A DNA stretch of 56,914 nt, taken from NCBI RefSeq assembly GCF_964228735.1, contig NZ_CAXRBQ010000103.1:1-56914 (forward strand), written 5' to 3'. Below the pieces are notes generated by a model that saw only the letters and a program-made list of their open reading frames with translations, was not told the origin of the DNA and did not search any database. This document shows, piece after piece, positions 25,233 to 33,886 of the stretch. A program made the translations under genes and the position numbers. How positions within the stretch are numbered: position 1 is the first letter of the stretch; every line of letters begins with the position of its first letter. The stretch comes from Pontibacterium sp964228735 (lineage in GTDB: Bacteria; Pseudomonadota; Gammaproteobacteria; Pseudomonadales; Balneatricaceae).

Positions 25233-25784
25233 ATGAATGTCGATCAACTGGAGCGGGAATATGATGACCTGCCAATTTCGCTGGACCATCGGGATGAGCG
25301 AATAGGGCGGCGCTGCTGTGTTCTGGCGCTGGAAGCGCTGCGTAACGACTGTTACGGCATTGGCGCGGTGTTGATCGACGGCAACGGCGACATCCTGGCG
25401 GAAGGCTATAACCGGGTCTTTGAAGAGAACTACCGTGCGGCGGCCCATGCAGAGATGGAGCTGCTGGACGAGTTTGAGCAACGTTTCCCCGACTATGGTG
25501 ACCGCAGTGAGCTGACCATGATTGTGTCGCTGGAACCCTGTCCCATGTGTTTTACCCGTATTCTGGCCAGTGGTATCGGTCGCGTGCGTTACCTGGCCGC
25601 GGATGCCGATGGCGGAATGATTCACAAGGCCCGACACCTGCCTCCCGCCTGGCGAAATCTGGCCAGTGTAGGTGACTATGGCGTTGCAGACGCGAGTCAT
25701 GCCTTGCGCGATTTTGCCGCGAAACTCGCCGAATCGGGCCTTTCTGATAAAAGAAAACGACTTATTTCCCAAATCCGCGGCTGA
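25233..25784 (+). CDS. Nucleoside/cytidine-deaminase family protein
   Basis: 183 residues with the zinc-dependent deaminase motifs HAEME near 74-78 and PCPMC near 102-106 (His and two Cys ligands, Glu proton shuttle). Length and NVxx-type context fit the broad nucleoside deaminase/TadA-like group rather than true TadA (AMRCP and CPMC variants differ). Substrate unclear: guanine, cytosine or a modified base. Located right after dinB, so it may be within the SOS transcript. Confidence 0.85.
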   Translation: MNVDQLEREYDDLPISLDHRDERIGRRCCVLALEALRNDCYGIGAVLIDGNGDILAEGYNRVFEENYRAAAHAEMELLDEFEQRFPDYGDRSELTMIVSLEPCPMCFTRILASGIGRVRYLAADADGGMIHKARHLPPAWRNLASVGDYGVADASHALRDFAAKLAESGLSDKRKRLISQIRG

Positions 25785-25862
25785 TATGCTGCGAGTGCAA
25801 AGGTGTTCTGCTATACTCGCGCACTTTTTCCAACCTGCTTAAAATTTGCGCAGAGAGTCTCA

Positions 25863-27419
25863 ATGTTTCAACTGATTGCTTCACGCACACAAAGCCTGAA
25901 AGCCGACGTGCTTTCCGGTCTGACTGTGGCGCTGGCGCTGGTTCCCGAGGCGGTTGCATTCGCCTTTGTTGCCGGTGTTGAGCCACTGGTCGGACTTTAC
26001 GCTGCCTTCATGGTTGGCCTGATTACCGCCGCGATTGGTGGTCGTCCAGGTATGATCTCCGGTGCAACCGGTGCCCTGGCGGTGGTAATGGTGAGTCTGG
26101 TTGCCCTGCACGGGGTGGAATACCTGTTCGCGACGGTTGTCCTGATGGGTATCTTCCAGATTCTGGCCGGGGTGTTCCGACTGGGTAAGTTTATCCGTCT
26201 GGTGCCGCACCCGGTAATGCTCGGCTTTGTGAACGGTCTGGCGATCGTAATCTTCCTGGCACAGATGAAACAGTTCCAGTTTATGGACGAGAGCACCGGC
26301 GAGCTGGCATGGCTGCAGGGCTATCAGATGTACCTGATGCTGGGCCTGGTGGCGTTGACCATGGCGATCATCCACTTCCTGCCTAAGCTAACCAAAGCGT
26401 TGCCATCCTCTCTGGTGGCGATCGTTGTGGTTGCGGGTCTGGTAATCAGTCTGGATCTGGATGCACGTAACGTACAGGATGTGCTGCGTGATATGACCGG
26501 CAATCCGCTGGCAACCATCGCCGGTGGCCTGCCGCAGTTCCACATCCCAATGGTGCCGATCAACCTGGAAACCCTGCAGATCATCGTGCCTTACGCGCTG
26601 ATTCTGGCGGCGATTGGTCTGATCGAGTCCCTGCTGACCCTGACGCTGATCGATGAAGTTACCGAGACCCGTGGCCGTGGTAACAAAGAGTGTATCGGCC
26701 AGGGCGTTGCAAACGTAGCGACCGGCTTCTTTGGTGGTATGGGCGGTTGCGCGATGATCGGTCAGAGTATGATCAACATCAACTCCGGTGGTCGTGGACG
26801 TGCGTCCGGTATCTCTGCCGCGCTGTTCCTGCTGGCCTTTATTCTGGTTGGCTCGTCCCTGATCGAGATGATCCCGGTAGCGGCGCTGGTGGGTGTGATG
26901 TTCATGGTGGTGCTGGGTACCTTTGAGTGGGCAAGCTTCCGTCTGCTGGGCCGTATCCCGCTGTCCGATACGCTGGTGGGAATTACCGTGACGGTGGTTA
27001 CTGTCCTGACCGACCTGGCGATTGCCGTAATAGTGGGTGTGATCATGTCTGCGCTGGTCTTTGCCTGGAAGCACGCGAAGAACATGCACTTTGAAGTGAA
27101 AGAAGAGGACAATGTGAAGGTATACCTGCCACACGGTCCGCTGTTCTTTGGCTCCATCCAGACCTTCCGTGACCACTTTGATCCACACAACGATCCGCAG
27201 GAAGTGATCGTTGATTTCGCGAACTCCCGCGTAATGGACCATTCCGGTCTTGAGGCGATTGATTCCCTGGCGGATCGTTACCTGAAGGCGGGTAAAGAGC
27301 TGCACTTCCGTCACCTGAGCCCGGAATGCCGTGACCTGCTGCGCAAGGCTGGCAACCTGGTCGAAGTGAACGTGATCGAAGATCCGAAATACAAGGTGGC
27401 TACCGATACCCTGGCGTAA
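25863..27419 (+). CDS. SulP family anion transporter with STAS domain
   Basis: 518 residues from ATG 25863 (MFQLIASRTQ; 20 upstream codons are not protein-like). Inner-membrane transporter with about 12-14 helices: LTVALALVPEAVAFAFVAGVEPLVGLYAAF near 20-50 and SGATGALAVV near 72-81 form the substrate fold; STAS domain about 410-510 with DFANSRVMDHSGLEAID holding the phospho-type serine. SulP proteins move sulfate, bicarbonate, dicarboxylates or other anions. Relatives in marine Gammaproteobacteria are often annotated as bicarbonate transporters, which would fit the sbtA locus further on, but the ion cannot be read from sequence. Confidence 0.92.
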   Translation: MFQLIASRTQSLKADVLSGLTVALALVPEAVAFAFVAGVEPLVGLYAAFMVGLITAAIGGRPGMISGATGALAVVMVSLVALHGVEYLFATVVLMGIFQILAGVFRLGKFIRLVPHPVMLGFVNGLAIVIFLAQMKQFQFMDESTGELAWLQGYQMYLMLGLVALTMAIIHFLPKLTKALPSSLVAIVVVAGLVISLDLDARNVQDVLRDMTGNPLATIAGGLPQFHIPMVPINLETLQIIVPYALILAAIGLIESLLTLTLIDEVTETRGRGNKECIGQGVANVATGFFGGMGGCAMIGQSMININSGGRGRASGISAALFLLAFILVGSSLIEMIPVAALVGVMFMVVLGTFEWASFRLLGRIPLSDTLVGITVTVVTVLTDLAIAVIVGVIMSALVFAWKHAKNMHFEVKEEDNVKVYLPHGPLFFGSIQTFRDHFDPHNDPQEVIVDFANSRVMDHSGLEAIDSLADRYLKAGKELHFRHLSPECRDLLRKAGNLVEVNVIEDPKYKVATDTLA

Positions 27420-27438
27420 ACGGAGCTAACCTGAACCA

Positions 27439-27468
27439 GCCACTGTCGGAAACGTCAGGGGCTTTTTT
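27439..27468 (+). terminator. Terminator of the SulP gene
   Basis: GCC-ACTG-TCG stem, GAAA tetraloop, CGT-CAG-GGGC, followed by TTTTTT. Two mismatches within the stem. 20 bases after the stop. Confidence 0.8.
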
Positions 27469-27492
27469 GTGTCAGTGAGATGGTGCAGGCAC

Positions 27493-27798
27493 CTAATAGC
27501 CTGCGCGGGTCGGTGACAGCATCACTTCGAGTGTGTTATCGGCCTGCTTGGAGGGATGACCGATCATCTCGTCGTAAGCGCTTTGTTGCCTCAGGACCAT
27601 TGCTTTGACCGAGAAGGGCTCGAACAGCTCTTTTACCTTTTCGATACAGGTTGTGCGGTATGGCGTGTTGTCTTCGGTGTAGACCAGATGCTCACCCAGT
27701 TCGTCTTCGATGCTGATCTGATAGAGCATCGGTGCGAGTGAGTACACGATCACTTTCTGGATAGGCTGGGCTGGGTTGAGGTCGGATACGTGAATCAT
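27493..27798 (-). CDS. DUF6482-like protein
   Basis: 101 residues from ATG 27798 (GGGAG upstream). Short cytoplasmic alpha/beta protein; VIVYSLAPMLYQISIEDELGEHLVY resembles the beta-strand core of DUF6482, common in Pseudomonas and related marine bacteria. No catalytic motif. Its stop converges on the SulP terminator; the DUF3833 gene lies 14 bases upstream in the same direction. Confidence 0.65.
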   Translation of the reverse strand: MIHVSDLNPAQPIQKVIVYSLAPMLYQISIEDELGEHLVYTEDNTPYRTTCIEKVKELFEPFSVKAMVLRQQSAYDEMIGHPSKQADNTLEVMLSPTRAGY

Positions 27799-27812
27799 GC
27801 CTGTCTCCCTCG

Positions 27813-28367
27813 TTAGCTTTTGGGTTTGTTGAAGAAGAGGGTCACGGTACCAAGATGAAGCCCCCACTTGGTGACTTTGGCTTTGTTGATCAGTACGCCG
27901 TCAGGCAGCAGAAACATCCAGTCGTTGAAGTGCACCCGCCAGACTGAATCTCCGACAGGTAGATCCAGATCGTATTCCCAGTTAAGGGCATTCCCGGCGA
28001 CTTGTCCGGAAGCGATACCGACCACGTCACCCGCTTCGCCTTCATAGTAGCCATCGCCTTTAGGGGTAATACGCCATACGCGGCGATCCGTCTCGCCGTC
28101 GTTGTACTCAAAGTGTTCGTCGAGGGTAAGTACACCGTCTTCCAGGGTGCCGGTGATCTCAACCTTAAAAGAGCGTTTGAGGTTGCCGAAGCGGTCCTCA
28201 AAAATGCCCCATGCAGTTGTGTCACCCAGGAAATACTCCTCCAGCACCAGGGTGGGTGTCTGATCCTTAAAGTCTTCAATTTTCATGCTGCTGCAGCCTG
28301 TCAGAACAAGTAAAAAGGTGAATAGGGCCGTAAGCCTGAAAGCTGTGGGTGTTGCGTTGCTGAACAT
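27813..28367 (-). CDS. DUF3833 family lipoprotein
   Basis: 184 residues with lipobox VLTGC (lipidated C25). The rest is a beta-rich lipocalin-like domain: LVLEEYFLGDTTAWGIFEDRFGNLKRSFKV and the aromatic HFNDWMFLLPDGVLINKAKVTKWGLHLGTVTLFF, both DUF3833 signatures. Probably outer-membrane lipoprotein, function unknown. Upstream of the DUF6482-like gene. Confidence 0.85.
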   Translation of the reverse strand: MFSNATPTAFRLTALFTFLLVLTGCSSMKIEDFKDQTPTLVLEEYFLGDTTAWGIFEDRFGNLKRSFKVEITGTLEDGVLTLDEHFEYNDGETDRRVWRITPKGDGYYEGEAGDVVGIASGQVAGNALNWEYDLDLPVGDSVWRVHFNDWMFLLPDGVLINKAKVTKWGLHLGTVTLFFNKPKS

Positions 28368-28488
28368 GAAGCGGTTCCCGTATGCCCGTTGTTTGCAGGG
28401 TTATACGACGTAGGACGGGAAAGGATCAGTGCAATTATCTGCGGGAGAGTAGGGTTTTGGTTGTGACAGAGAAGGAGATATAAAGGAG

Positions 28489-28523
28489 CGGGCTTACCGA
28501 TAGGAAAGTGGCCGGTAAGCCCG
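28489..28523 (-). terminator. Terminator-like hairpin after hopJ
   Basis: CGGGCTTACCG and CGGTAAGCCCG are perfect 11-base complements with a 13-base loop, 9 bases downstream of the hopJ stop; the minus-strand tail is CTCCTTTAT. Works as terminator or 3' end for panE-hopJ. Confidence 0.7.
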
Positions 28524-28531
28524 GTTAGGGA

Positions 28532-28864
28532 TCAGGCCAGTGCTTCGCCGTCGAAGCGGATGCCGTCCCAACCGTTAACCATAAAGGAGCGGATGTTGCC
28601 GTGATCGGTACCTTCAGGGGTATTCAGTACGTCCTGGTAGAAGCGACCGAAGCATGCCAGGGTCTGGTCTTTGTCCAGGTTGTTCAGTTTGGCAAAGGCG
28701 AAGATCTTGCAGCTGCCTTCGTTCTGGCCTGCATCGTTGCGTACATCGCCGTTGTTAAAACCGGTAGCCGTGTAGCTGTAGTTATCTGCGATCACCTGCA
28801 TGGTGTCTTCGAAGTCCAGAGTGCTGTCGTTGCCGATGCGGCTAACAAAATCGTTCAGTGTCAT
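28532..28864 (-). CDS. HopJ-family protein
   Basis: 110 residues from ATG 28864, overlapping the panE stop (ATGA). Seen: FEDTMQVIADNYSYTATGFNNGDVRNDAGQNEGSCKIFAFA, the HopJ signature. The name comes from a Pseudomonas syringae type III candidate, but homologues are present in many non-pathogens, so an effector role is unlikely here. Translationally coupled to panE. Confidence 0.85.
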   Translation of the reverse strand: MTLNDFVSRIGNDSTLDFEDTMQVIADNYSYTATGFNNGDVRNDAGQNEGSCKIFAFAKLNNLDKDQTLACFGRFYQDVLNTPEGTDHGNIRSFMVNGWDGIRFDGEALA

Positions 28865-29802
28865 GTGTTGATGTCCTGTTTTAACAAGGCCTGTATCAGT
28901 TCGGTTGTTGGCGCCTCTTTGCCAAGTGCTGCGCAACGACGCAATACTGCACCACAGATCTCCTCCAGTTCAAGGGGGCGTCCCTTTTCTTTGTCGACCA
29001 ACATCGAGGTTTTAATTGCGTCAAAGTTGCAGATCAGGTTGTACATCTCATCCACATCCGTCTTAGAGAGGCTAATGCCGTCTGCTTCGGCCGCCAGTGC
29101 CGTCTCCTCCATCATTCGGTAGACCGCCTTGCCGTAGGCCGGGTGTTGAGTGAGCGCGCGGGTATCGAGCATCGTGAGTGCCGATAACGGATTGACACCG
29201 TTGTTGATCAGCAGCTTGCGCCACAACTGGTACTGAATATCGTCGCTCAGGGTGGTTGGAATACCGGCCGTGTTAAAGGCGTCAACCAACGGCTGTAGAT
29301 GGCTTTGCAGCTCTGGCGTGCTGTTGGCATTGGGCCATGCACCCATCACCACCTGCGCCGGGCCTTTCGCTTCAACGATACCGGGTTCGATAATGTGGCC
29401 GCCTATGCGTACCGCTAAACCGCCAACCGTGCGGTTGTCACCGATCTGGACTGCGATCTGAGTTTCGTTGTCGACACCGTTCTGGAGCGACAGGACCGGC
29501 GTGTCACTACCACCCAGCCAGGCTCCCAGTTCAGTCAGCAAGGCGTGGGTGGCGCCGCTCTTGAGGGAGATGATGATCAGGTCGAACTGGTCGGCGCTTA
29601 GTGTTTTGATCAACGTTGCGTGATCGAGTGCAGTCACCGGTTGGTCAAACTGAAACTCGGGGTGTTGTACCTTAAGGCCGTTTTCGTTGAGTGCCCGGAG
29701 ATGTTCACCACGGGCGGTCAGAGTCAGGTCGTGTCCGGCTGCTCGCAGGCGGGCGGCGTAATAGGCGCCGATCCCGCCGGCACCGATCATCAGAAAACGC
29801 AT
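28861..29802 (-). CDS. panE: 2-dehydropantoate 2-reductase family protein
   Basis: NADPH-dependent reductase of ketopantoate to pantoate in pantothenate/CoA synthesis. 313 residues from ATG 29802 (AAGGA upstream). Rossmann motif GAGGIGAYYAARL near 6-18, SLKSGATHALL near 78, catalytic lysine in QLWRKLLINNGVNPLSAL near 188-205, C-terminal PTTELIQALL. Homologues are sometimes paralogs not essential for pantothenate, so the name is by family. Cotranscribed with hopJ. Confidence 0.85.
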   Translation of the reverse strand: MRFLMIGAGGIGAYYAARLRAAGHDLTLTARGEHLRALNENGLKVQHPEFQFDQPVTALDHATLIKTLSADQFDLIIISLKSGATHALLTELGAWLGGSDTPVLSLQNGVDNETQIAVQIGDNRTVGGLAVRIGGHIIEPGIVEAKGPAQVVMGAWPNANSTPELQSHLQPLVDAFNTAGIPTTLSDDIQYQLWRKLLINNGVNPLSALTMLDTRALTQHPAYGKAVYRMMEETALAAEADGISLSKTDVDEMYNLICNFDAIKTSMLVDKEKGRPLELEEICGAVLRRCAALGKEAPTTELIQALLKQDINT

Positions 29803-29934
29803 GGGCAATCCTTGAGCTTTTTATTGTGAATCGATTATTTCCCGTTGGCGCTTAAAGCGCCAGATCAGTGCTGCATCAATCTGTTGCAGAAATTTTGCTA
29901 TGATGACGGCCGTTGACTAAAGATGGGGTGCGTA

Positions 29935-30579
29935 ATGAGCGAAGGCTTCGAGTGGGATGCGGTGATCATACCCGGCGGAGGAGTGTCTGCCGACGGTGAA
30001 TTGCCACCCTGGACTCTACGGCGCTTGGATGCTGCCCTTGCAGTGGACTCGACCCGTTATTTTATTACCCTCAGTGCCGGTACTTTTCACAAGCCACTGC
30101 CCGTTGATGCGGCTGGGTTTCCTGTCTTTGAATCTGTTGTGGCAGCCCAGTACCTGCAACGTGCGGGTGTAGATTCCTCGCAAGTACTGTTCGAGACCTG
30201 CTCTTACGATACGATCGGAAATGCATACTATCTCCGTACAATTCACACCGAGCCGATGCAGTTGCGCCGGCTGAAGGTGATTACTTCCGAATTCCATATG
30301 CCACGCACCCAGGCGATCTTTGAATTTATCTTCAGTGAGCGTTTCTCGACGCTGGACTATGAGCTGGACTTTGAGGTGGTGTCCGATAAGGGGCTAAACG
30401 AGCAGGTAATTGCTGAACGGCGTAAGCGAGAGGCTGAGAGTCTGCAACGCTTTCTTGCGCGAAGCGGTGACGTAAAGAATGCTGCTGAGTTGCATCGCTG
30501 GCTGTTTCACGAGCACAACGCCTACAGCCTGGAAGGGCAACGCGAACAGCTCTCGTCGGAGCTGCTCGCATCCTATTAA
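29935..30579 (+). CDS. YdcF/DUF218 family protein
   Basis: 214 residues from ATG 29935 (GGGGTG upstream; ATG 29923 is possible). DUF218 pattern: AVIIPGGGVSADGELPPWTLRRLDAAL, ETCSYDTIGNAYYLRTIH (polar motif with T, N and A) and VITSEFHMPRTQAIFEFIF. YdcF binds S-adenosylmethionine in E. coli; other members are implicated in envelope sugar metabolism. No signal peptide here, so cytoplasmic. Lone gene. Confidence 0.85.
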   Translation: MSEGFEWDAVIIPGGGVSADGELPPWTLRRLDAALAVDSTRYFITLSAGTFHKPLPVDAAGFPVFESVVAAQYLQRAGVDSSQVLFETCSYDTIGNAYYLRTIHTEPMQLRRLKVITSEFHMPRTQAIFEFIFSERFSTLDYELDFEVVSDKGLNEQVIAERRKREAESLQRFLARSGDVKNAAELHRWLFHEHNAYSLEGQREQLSSELLASY

Positions 30580-30595
30580 GAGGTTAATGAAACCC

Positions 30596-31579
30596 TCAGT
30601 TTTCGCTATCGACTTCGCGCATGGCTGCCGGTGGGTAACGCTCGCCTTTGATCAGGCTTGGATTGATCGTCTTTTCAATCTGTTCCAGCTCTTCAGCCGA
30701 CAGCACAATTTCACTGGCCGAAGCATTCTCTGCCAGATGCGCAGTGTCGCGCGTTCCTGGAATTGGGATATGGCCCGTACCTTTGTTCAGTAACCAGGCC
30801 AGCGAGAGTTGAGCTGGGCTGTAACCCATCTCTGCAGCGAGCGCTGAGAAATTGCGCACCACATCCAGGTTATGAGCGAAGTTGTCGGGTTGAAAGCGCG
30901 GCATACCACTGCGCAGATCGCTATCCGATAACTCTGTCCGCGACGTTAAGGTGCCCGTTAGCATCCCGCGACCAACGGGACTGAACGGTACAAAGGTGAT
31001 CCCCAGTTCCTGGCAGGTGGCCAGCACCTCCCTTTCAGCACCGCGGCTCCAGAGCGAATATTCCGATTGCACGGCGTCGACCGGGTGCACGGCGTGAGCT
31101 CGTTGGATGGTGTCGGCGGACACTTCCGACAGCCCGATCGCCCGGATTTTACCCTGGGCTTTGAGGTCGGCGAGGGCGCCCATACTCTCCTCAATGCCGG
31201 TATTAGGGTCTTTGCGGTGCAGGTAATAGAGGTCAATCACATCGGTCTGCAGGCGTTGCAGGCTGGTTTCGCACATTCGGTGAATGTTCTTCCGGCTGCC
31301 ATCGATAATCCGGTTACCCGAGCTATCTCCATCCAATGCGCATTTGGAGGCGAGGGTGATCTGGTTACGATAGGGTTTCAGTACCCGCCCAAGCAGGGTT
31401 TCATTGTTACCGATTCCATATACGGCTGCGGTATCAAACAGGTCGTACCCCAAATCCAAAGCGCGTAACAGGAGTCTCTCCGCCTGCGCTGGTTCGCAAT
31501 GACCATAGCCATGGGAGAGGATCATACAGCCCAGGCCGATGGCCGAAACCGCAAAAGGGCCAAGTTGGCGTTTGTGCAT
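30596..31579 (-). CDS. Aldo/keto reductase
   Basis: 327-residue NADPH-dependent TIM-barrel reductase. Seen: GYDLFDTAAVYGIGNNETLLGR near 49-70 (catalytic D and Y), lysine in ASKCAL near 81, histidine in YYLHRKDPN near 118-126, VQSEYSLWSRGAE and IPIPGTRDTAHLAEN near 275. Close to the AKR13-type (YakC-like) group that reduces aldehydes. Single gene; start ATG 31579 with GAAAGGAAGC upstream. Confidence 0.92.
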   Translation of the reverse strand: MHKRQLGPFAVSAIGLGCMILSHGYGHCEPAQAERLLLRALDLGYDLFDTAAVYGIGNNETLLGRVLKPYRNQITLASKCALDGDSSGNRIIDGSRKNIHRMCETSLQRLQTDVIDLYYLHRKDPNTGIEESMGALADLKAQGKIRAIGLSEVSADTIQRAHAVHPVDAVQSEYSLWSRGAEREVLATCQELGITFVPFSPVGRGMLTGTLTSRTELSDSDLRSGMPRFQPDNFAHNLDVVRNFSALAAEMGYSPAQLSLAWLLNKGTGHIPIPGTRDTAHLAENASASEIVLSAEELEQIEKTINPSLIKGERYPPAAMREVDSEN

Positions 31580-31600
31580 CGTGCTTCCTTTCTTGTGGAC

Positions 31601-32005
31601 TTAGCTTTCCAGCCACACATCCCGGGCCCAGTGCCAGATCGAGCTCCACTCTTCGGTAGCCGCATCCTCATCGATCGACCAGAGCAGTACTTCACCTTCC
31701 TGGGTGATCACGTAGTATTGATCGCCATCCACGCAGATCGGCACATACTCACGTGGCACGCCGTCAGCCCAAGCATTCGCTGCCACTTCCGGCAGGTAGG
31801 TGTGGGACTGAGGATCGGCAGCCGTGACCGGTTCGATGCTACCGTAGATAACGTCACCGGTTTTCAGCATAAATTCGCGCATCTCAAATGGGATTGAGAT
31901 CAGGATCTCCTCCTCTACTTCGACCAACTGATCTTCTGTTGGCAGTTCCAGAGGTACAACGACCCGAGCGTTGCTCTCACGCAATTTTTGCAATACGTCT
32001 TCCAT
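31601..32005 (-). CDS. SMI1/KNR4-like protein
   Basis: 134-residue acidic protein. LELPTEDQLVEVEEEILISIPFEMREFML and EYVPICVDGDQYYVIT...GEVLLWS follow the SMI1/KNR4 (SUKH) fold. Such proteins include toxin immunity factors and housekeeping proteins. No adjacent toxin is seen, so a housekeeping orphan is more likely. Lies just upstream of the aldo/keto reductase gene, same strand, 21-base gap. Confidence 0.78.
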   Translation of the reverse strand: MEDVLQKLRESNARVVVPLELPTEDQLVEVEEEILISIPFEMREFMLKTGDVIYGSIEPVTAADPQSHTYLPEVAANAWADGVPREYVPICVDGDQYYVITQEGEVLLWSIDEDAATEEWSSIWHWARDVWLES

Positions 32006-32112
32006 TGATGGCGTCCTACGTAGGGTTTACAGGGTTATGGGATGGATATTAGAACAAAATTAGCCGTAACGTAGAGGCAAATTATTGATGAGAAAGTCTC
32101 TCATTATTGAGT

Positions 32113-32182
32113 GCGAAAATTTTTTTATTGATCTAGGACAACTTTTAGAAATTTTGTGGTAAAGTCACGCGCGAAAATTTTC
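32113..32182 (+). promoter_or_regulatory. Direct repeat in the AT-rich promoter region of the small protein gene
   Basis: GCGAAAATTTT occurs at 32113-32123 and again at 32171-32181, 58 bases apart; the second extends into the palindrome GAAAATTTTC. The region between is very AT-rich and probably carries the promoter; no confident -35/-10 pair could be fixed. Confidence 0.35.
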
Positions 32183-32213
32183 ACAAACTCGCGGTTTGAT
32201 AAGGAATATTATA

Positions 32214-32393
32214 ATGAACGTTGATCAGCACCTGAAAGTTGCACAGTGGCACCTGGAACAGGCTCGTCTGCACGCTACTAACGGCGACCACAAATGCGGC
32301 TGCCCAGTAAACGACCACGACGCTAAGGCGATCGCTGCTGTTGAAGCTGGCATGATGAAGATCGAAGAAGAACTGACTTGCTCTGTAAAATAA
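32214..32393 (+). CDS. Small Cys/His-containing protein with highly biased codons
   Basis: 59 residues from ATG 32214 (AAGGA upstream). Short helical protein: MNVDQHLKVAQWHLEQARLH, a loop with CGC and Asp/His (HKCGCPVNDHD) and a second helix ending in a third cysteine. Codons are nearly all the preferred ones for strongly expressed genes (CTG, CGT, GAA, AAC, GGC, GTT). Own terminator follows. Not recognised; metal or redox binding is possible from the Cys/His loop. Confidence 0.75.
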   Translation: MNVDQHLKVAQWHLEQARLHATNGDHKCGCPVNDHDAKAIAAVEAGMMKIEEELTCSVK

Positions 32394-32410
32394 GTTAGTT
32401 ACTTCCGAAA

Positions 32411-32438
32411 AAGCCGCGCCATCGAGTGCGGCTTTTTT
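32411..32438 (+). terminator. Terminator of the small protein gene
   Basis: AAGCCGC, ten-base loop, GCGGCTT followed by TTTT: 7-base stem and T-run, 17 bases after the stop. Confidence 0.85.
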
Positions 32439-32529
32439 GTGCCTGAAAGAAATTCAGGGTGTCAGAGCTGCTACCCATATTTGTGCTAGACTGCGCTGCA
32501 TCATTAATGGAGTGATCAGGAGATTATGG

Positions 32530-33834
32530 ATGAACAAAGTCGTCCTTCCCGTAGTATTAGTAGGCGCGGCAGCAGTAGCGGCTGGTGGTATCAAATATAC
32601 CGGTGATCAGGCACATGCGTCTGTTGTGCATGTGGTTGAGCAGATCAACACAGCGCCGCAGTATGAAGGCATGATGAAAGTCGAGCTGCAGTCTACCCCA
32701 GGCTATATGGAAAGCAGCTACAAGGTTGACCTGATCATCGAAGACCCGAACATTGTCGAGATGCTGAAGATCGAGCGTATCCCGTTTGTGGTTAACACCA
32801 AGAACGGCTTTATGACCGCAAACTACGATCTCCGTCTGGCACCGGGTGAACTGCTGGACACCCTAAAAGCCACGCAGGCCAATCCATCCCAGCCGCCTCT
32901 GCAGCTCCTGACTGACGCCAGCTTCAATCCGGTATCCCAGGAACTGGTGATTGATCAGATCTTCAAGTCCGATACCTTTTCCGTAAAAGAAGAGAACAAC
33001 GAGTTCCGAATTGGCGCATTTGAGAGCCAAGGCACATTTGTTGGCAATGAAATCACGGGTACTGGCACCATGGCTGATACCGTGATCACCCAAAACGGTG
33101 AGCAGGTGATGAAAATGTCAGGCATGACTGTAGTGCAAAGCGGCACCATGTTGCCTGGCACCAGCTATTTTGATGGCTTGCTGTCCAGCTTTGAGGTTGA
33201 TGCCCAATTTGGGGAAATTTGGCTGAACAATCAGTCAGCGAACAAGGTGGTCACCCTCAACGACATCGGTTTAACAATGTCTCAGGCTGAAAAAGCCGAT
33301 CGCACCTTGCTGGATTTTGTGTACAGCATGGGCGCAGTGGCTGTTGAATCTGATTATGAAGAGCCGGTTAACCTGAACAGTGCAAAACTGGATATGACCT
33401 TCGACTTTGATAAAGAGGCGTTCCTGACGTTTGCCAAACAGTTTAACGAGCTGCCACGGGCACAACGTGAGAACCCGTTCGTATTAATGGGATTGTTCAG
33501 CGGCCTGACCCACAAAGGGATCAACCTGAACCTGAGCACCTTTGACGTACAGACCGACAAGGGCATCCTGAAGGCTGATGGTGATGTGCAGATGGCTGGT
33601 TTTGACGTGATGCAGGGGATGCAGAACCCGAATGCGTTGCTGCAGAAACTGGATGGTAACTTCCAGTTCAGCGTGGATGAATCCCTGCTGCAGGCGTTGC
33701 CGGATCAAAACCCGTACCGTGAGCTGGACGGCTTGGCGGCGCAGGGCCTGATGAAGAAAGAGGGCGGTAAGATCAGCACGGAGGTGTCTGTTAACAAAGG
33801 TAAGATCGTGGTTAACGGCGTACCGATGACTTAA
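32530..33834 (+). CDS. DUF945 (YdgA-like) exported protein
   Basis: 434 residues from ATG 32530, which has AGGAG seven bases upstream; the 31 residues before it are not protein-like. Signal anchor at 4-22 (VVLPVVLVGAAAVAAGGI) followed by repeated beta-rich segments and YdgA-like KADGDVQMAGFD near 365. DUF945 proteins are periplasmic/inner-membrane anchored and of unknown function. Ends at a strong bidirectional terminator. Confidence 0.87.
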   Translation: MNKVVLPVVLVGAAAVAAGGIKYTGDQAHASVVHVVEQINTAPQYEGMMKVELQSTPGYMESSYKVDLIIEDPNIVEMLKIERIPFVVNTKNGFMTANYDLRLAPGELLDTLKATQANPSQPPLQLLTDASFNPVSQELVIDQIFKSDTFSVKEENNEFRIGAFESQGTFVGNEITGTGTMADTVITQNGEQVMKMSGMTVVQSGTMLPGTSYFDGLLSSFEVDAQFGEIWLNNQSANKVVTLNDIGLTMSQAEKADRTLLDFVYSMGAVAVESDYEEPVNLNSAKLDMTFDFDKEAFLTFAKQFNELPRAQRENPFVLMGLFSGLTHKGINLNLSTFDVQTDKGILKADGDVQMAGFDVMQGMQNPNALLQKLDGNFQFSVDESLLQALPDQNPYRELDGLAAQGLMKKEGGKISTEVSVNKGKIVVNGVPMT

Positions 33835-33854
33835 GCAATGTCCTGCAGGTATCG

Positions 33855-33886
33855 AAAAAGGCAGCCCCAATCGGCTGCCTTTTTTA
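33855..33886. terminator. Bidirectional terminator between DUF945 and LysR genes
   Basis: AAAAAGGCAGCC, short loop, GGCTGCCTTTTTT: 7-base GC-rich stem with A-run before and T-run after, so it serves the plus-strand DUF945 gene and the minus-strand LysR gene. Confidence 0.9.

Noticed and set aside
26388..27314. 308-codon minus-strand frame inside the SulP gene
   Set aside because: His/Gln-rich composition typical of the antisense of a membrane protein; SulP is certain.
31601..32005. SMI1/KNR4 gene as part of a toxin-immunity system
   Set aside because: No toxin or polymorphic-toxin gene adjoins; it sits beside an aldo/keto reductase.
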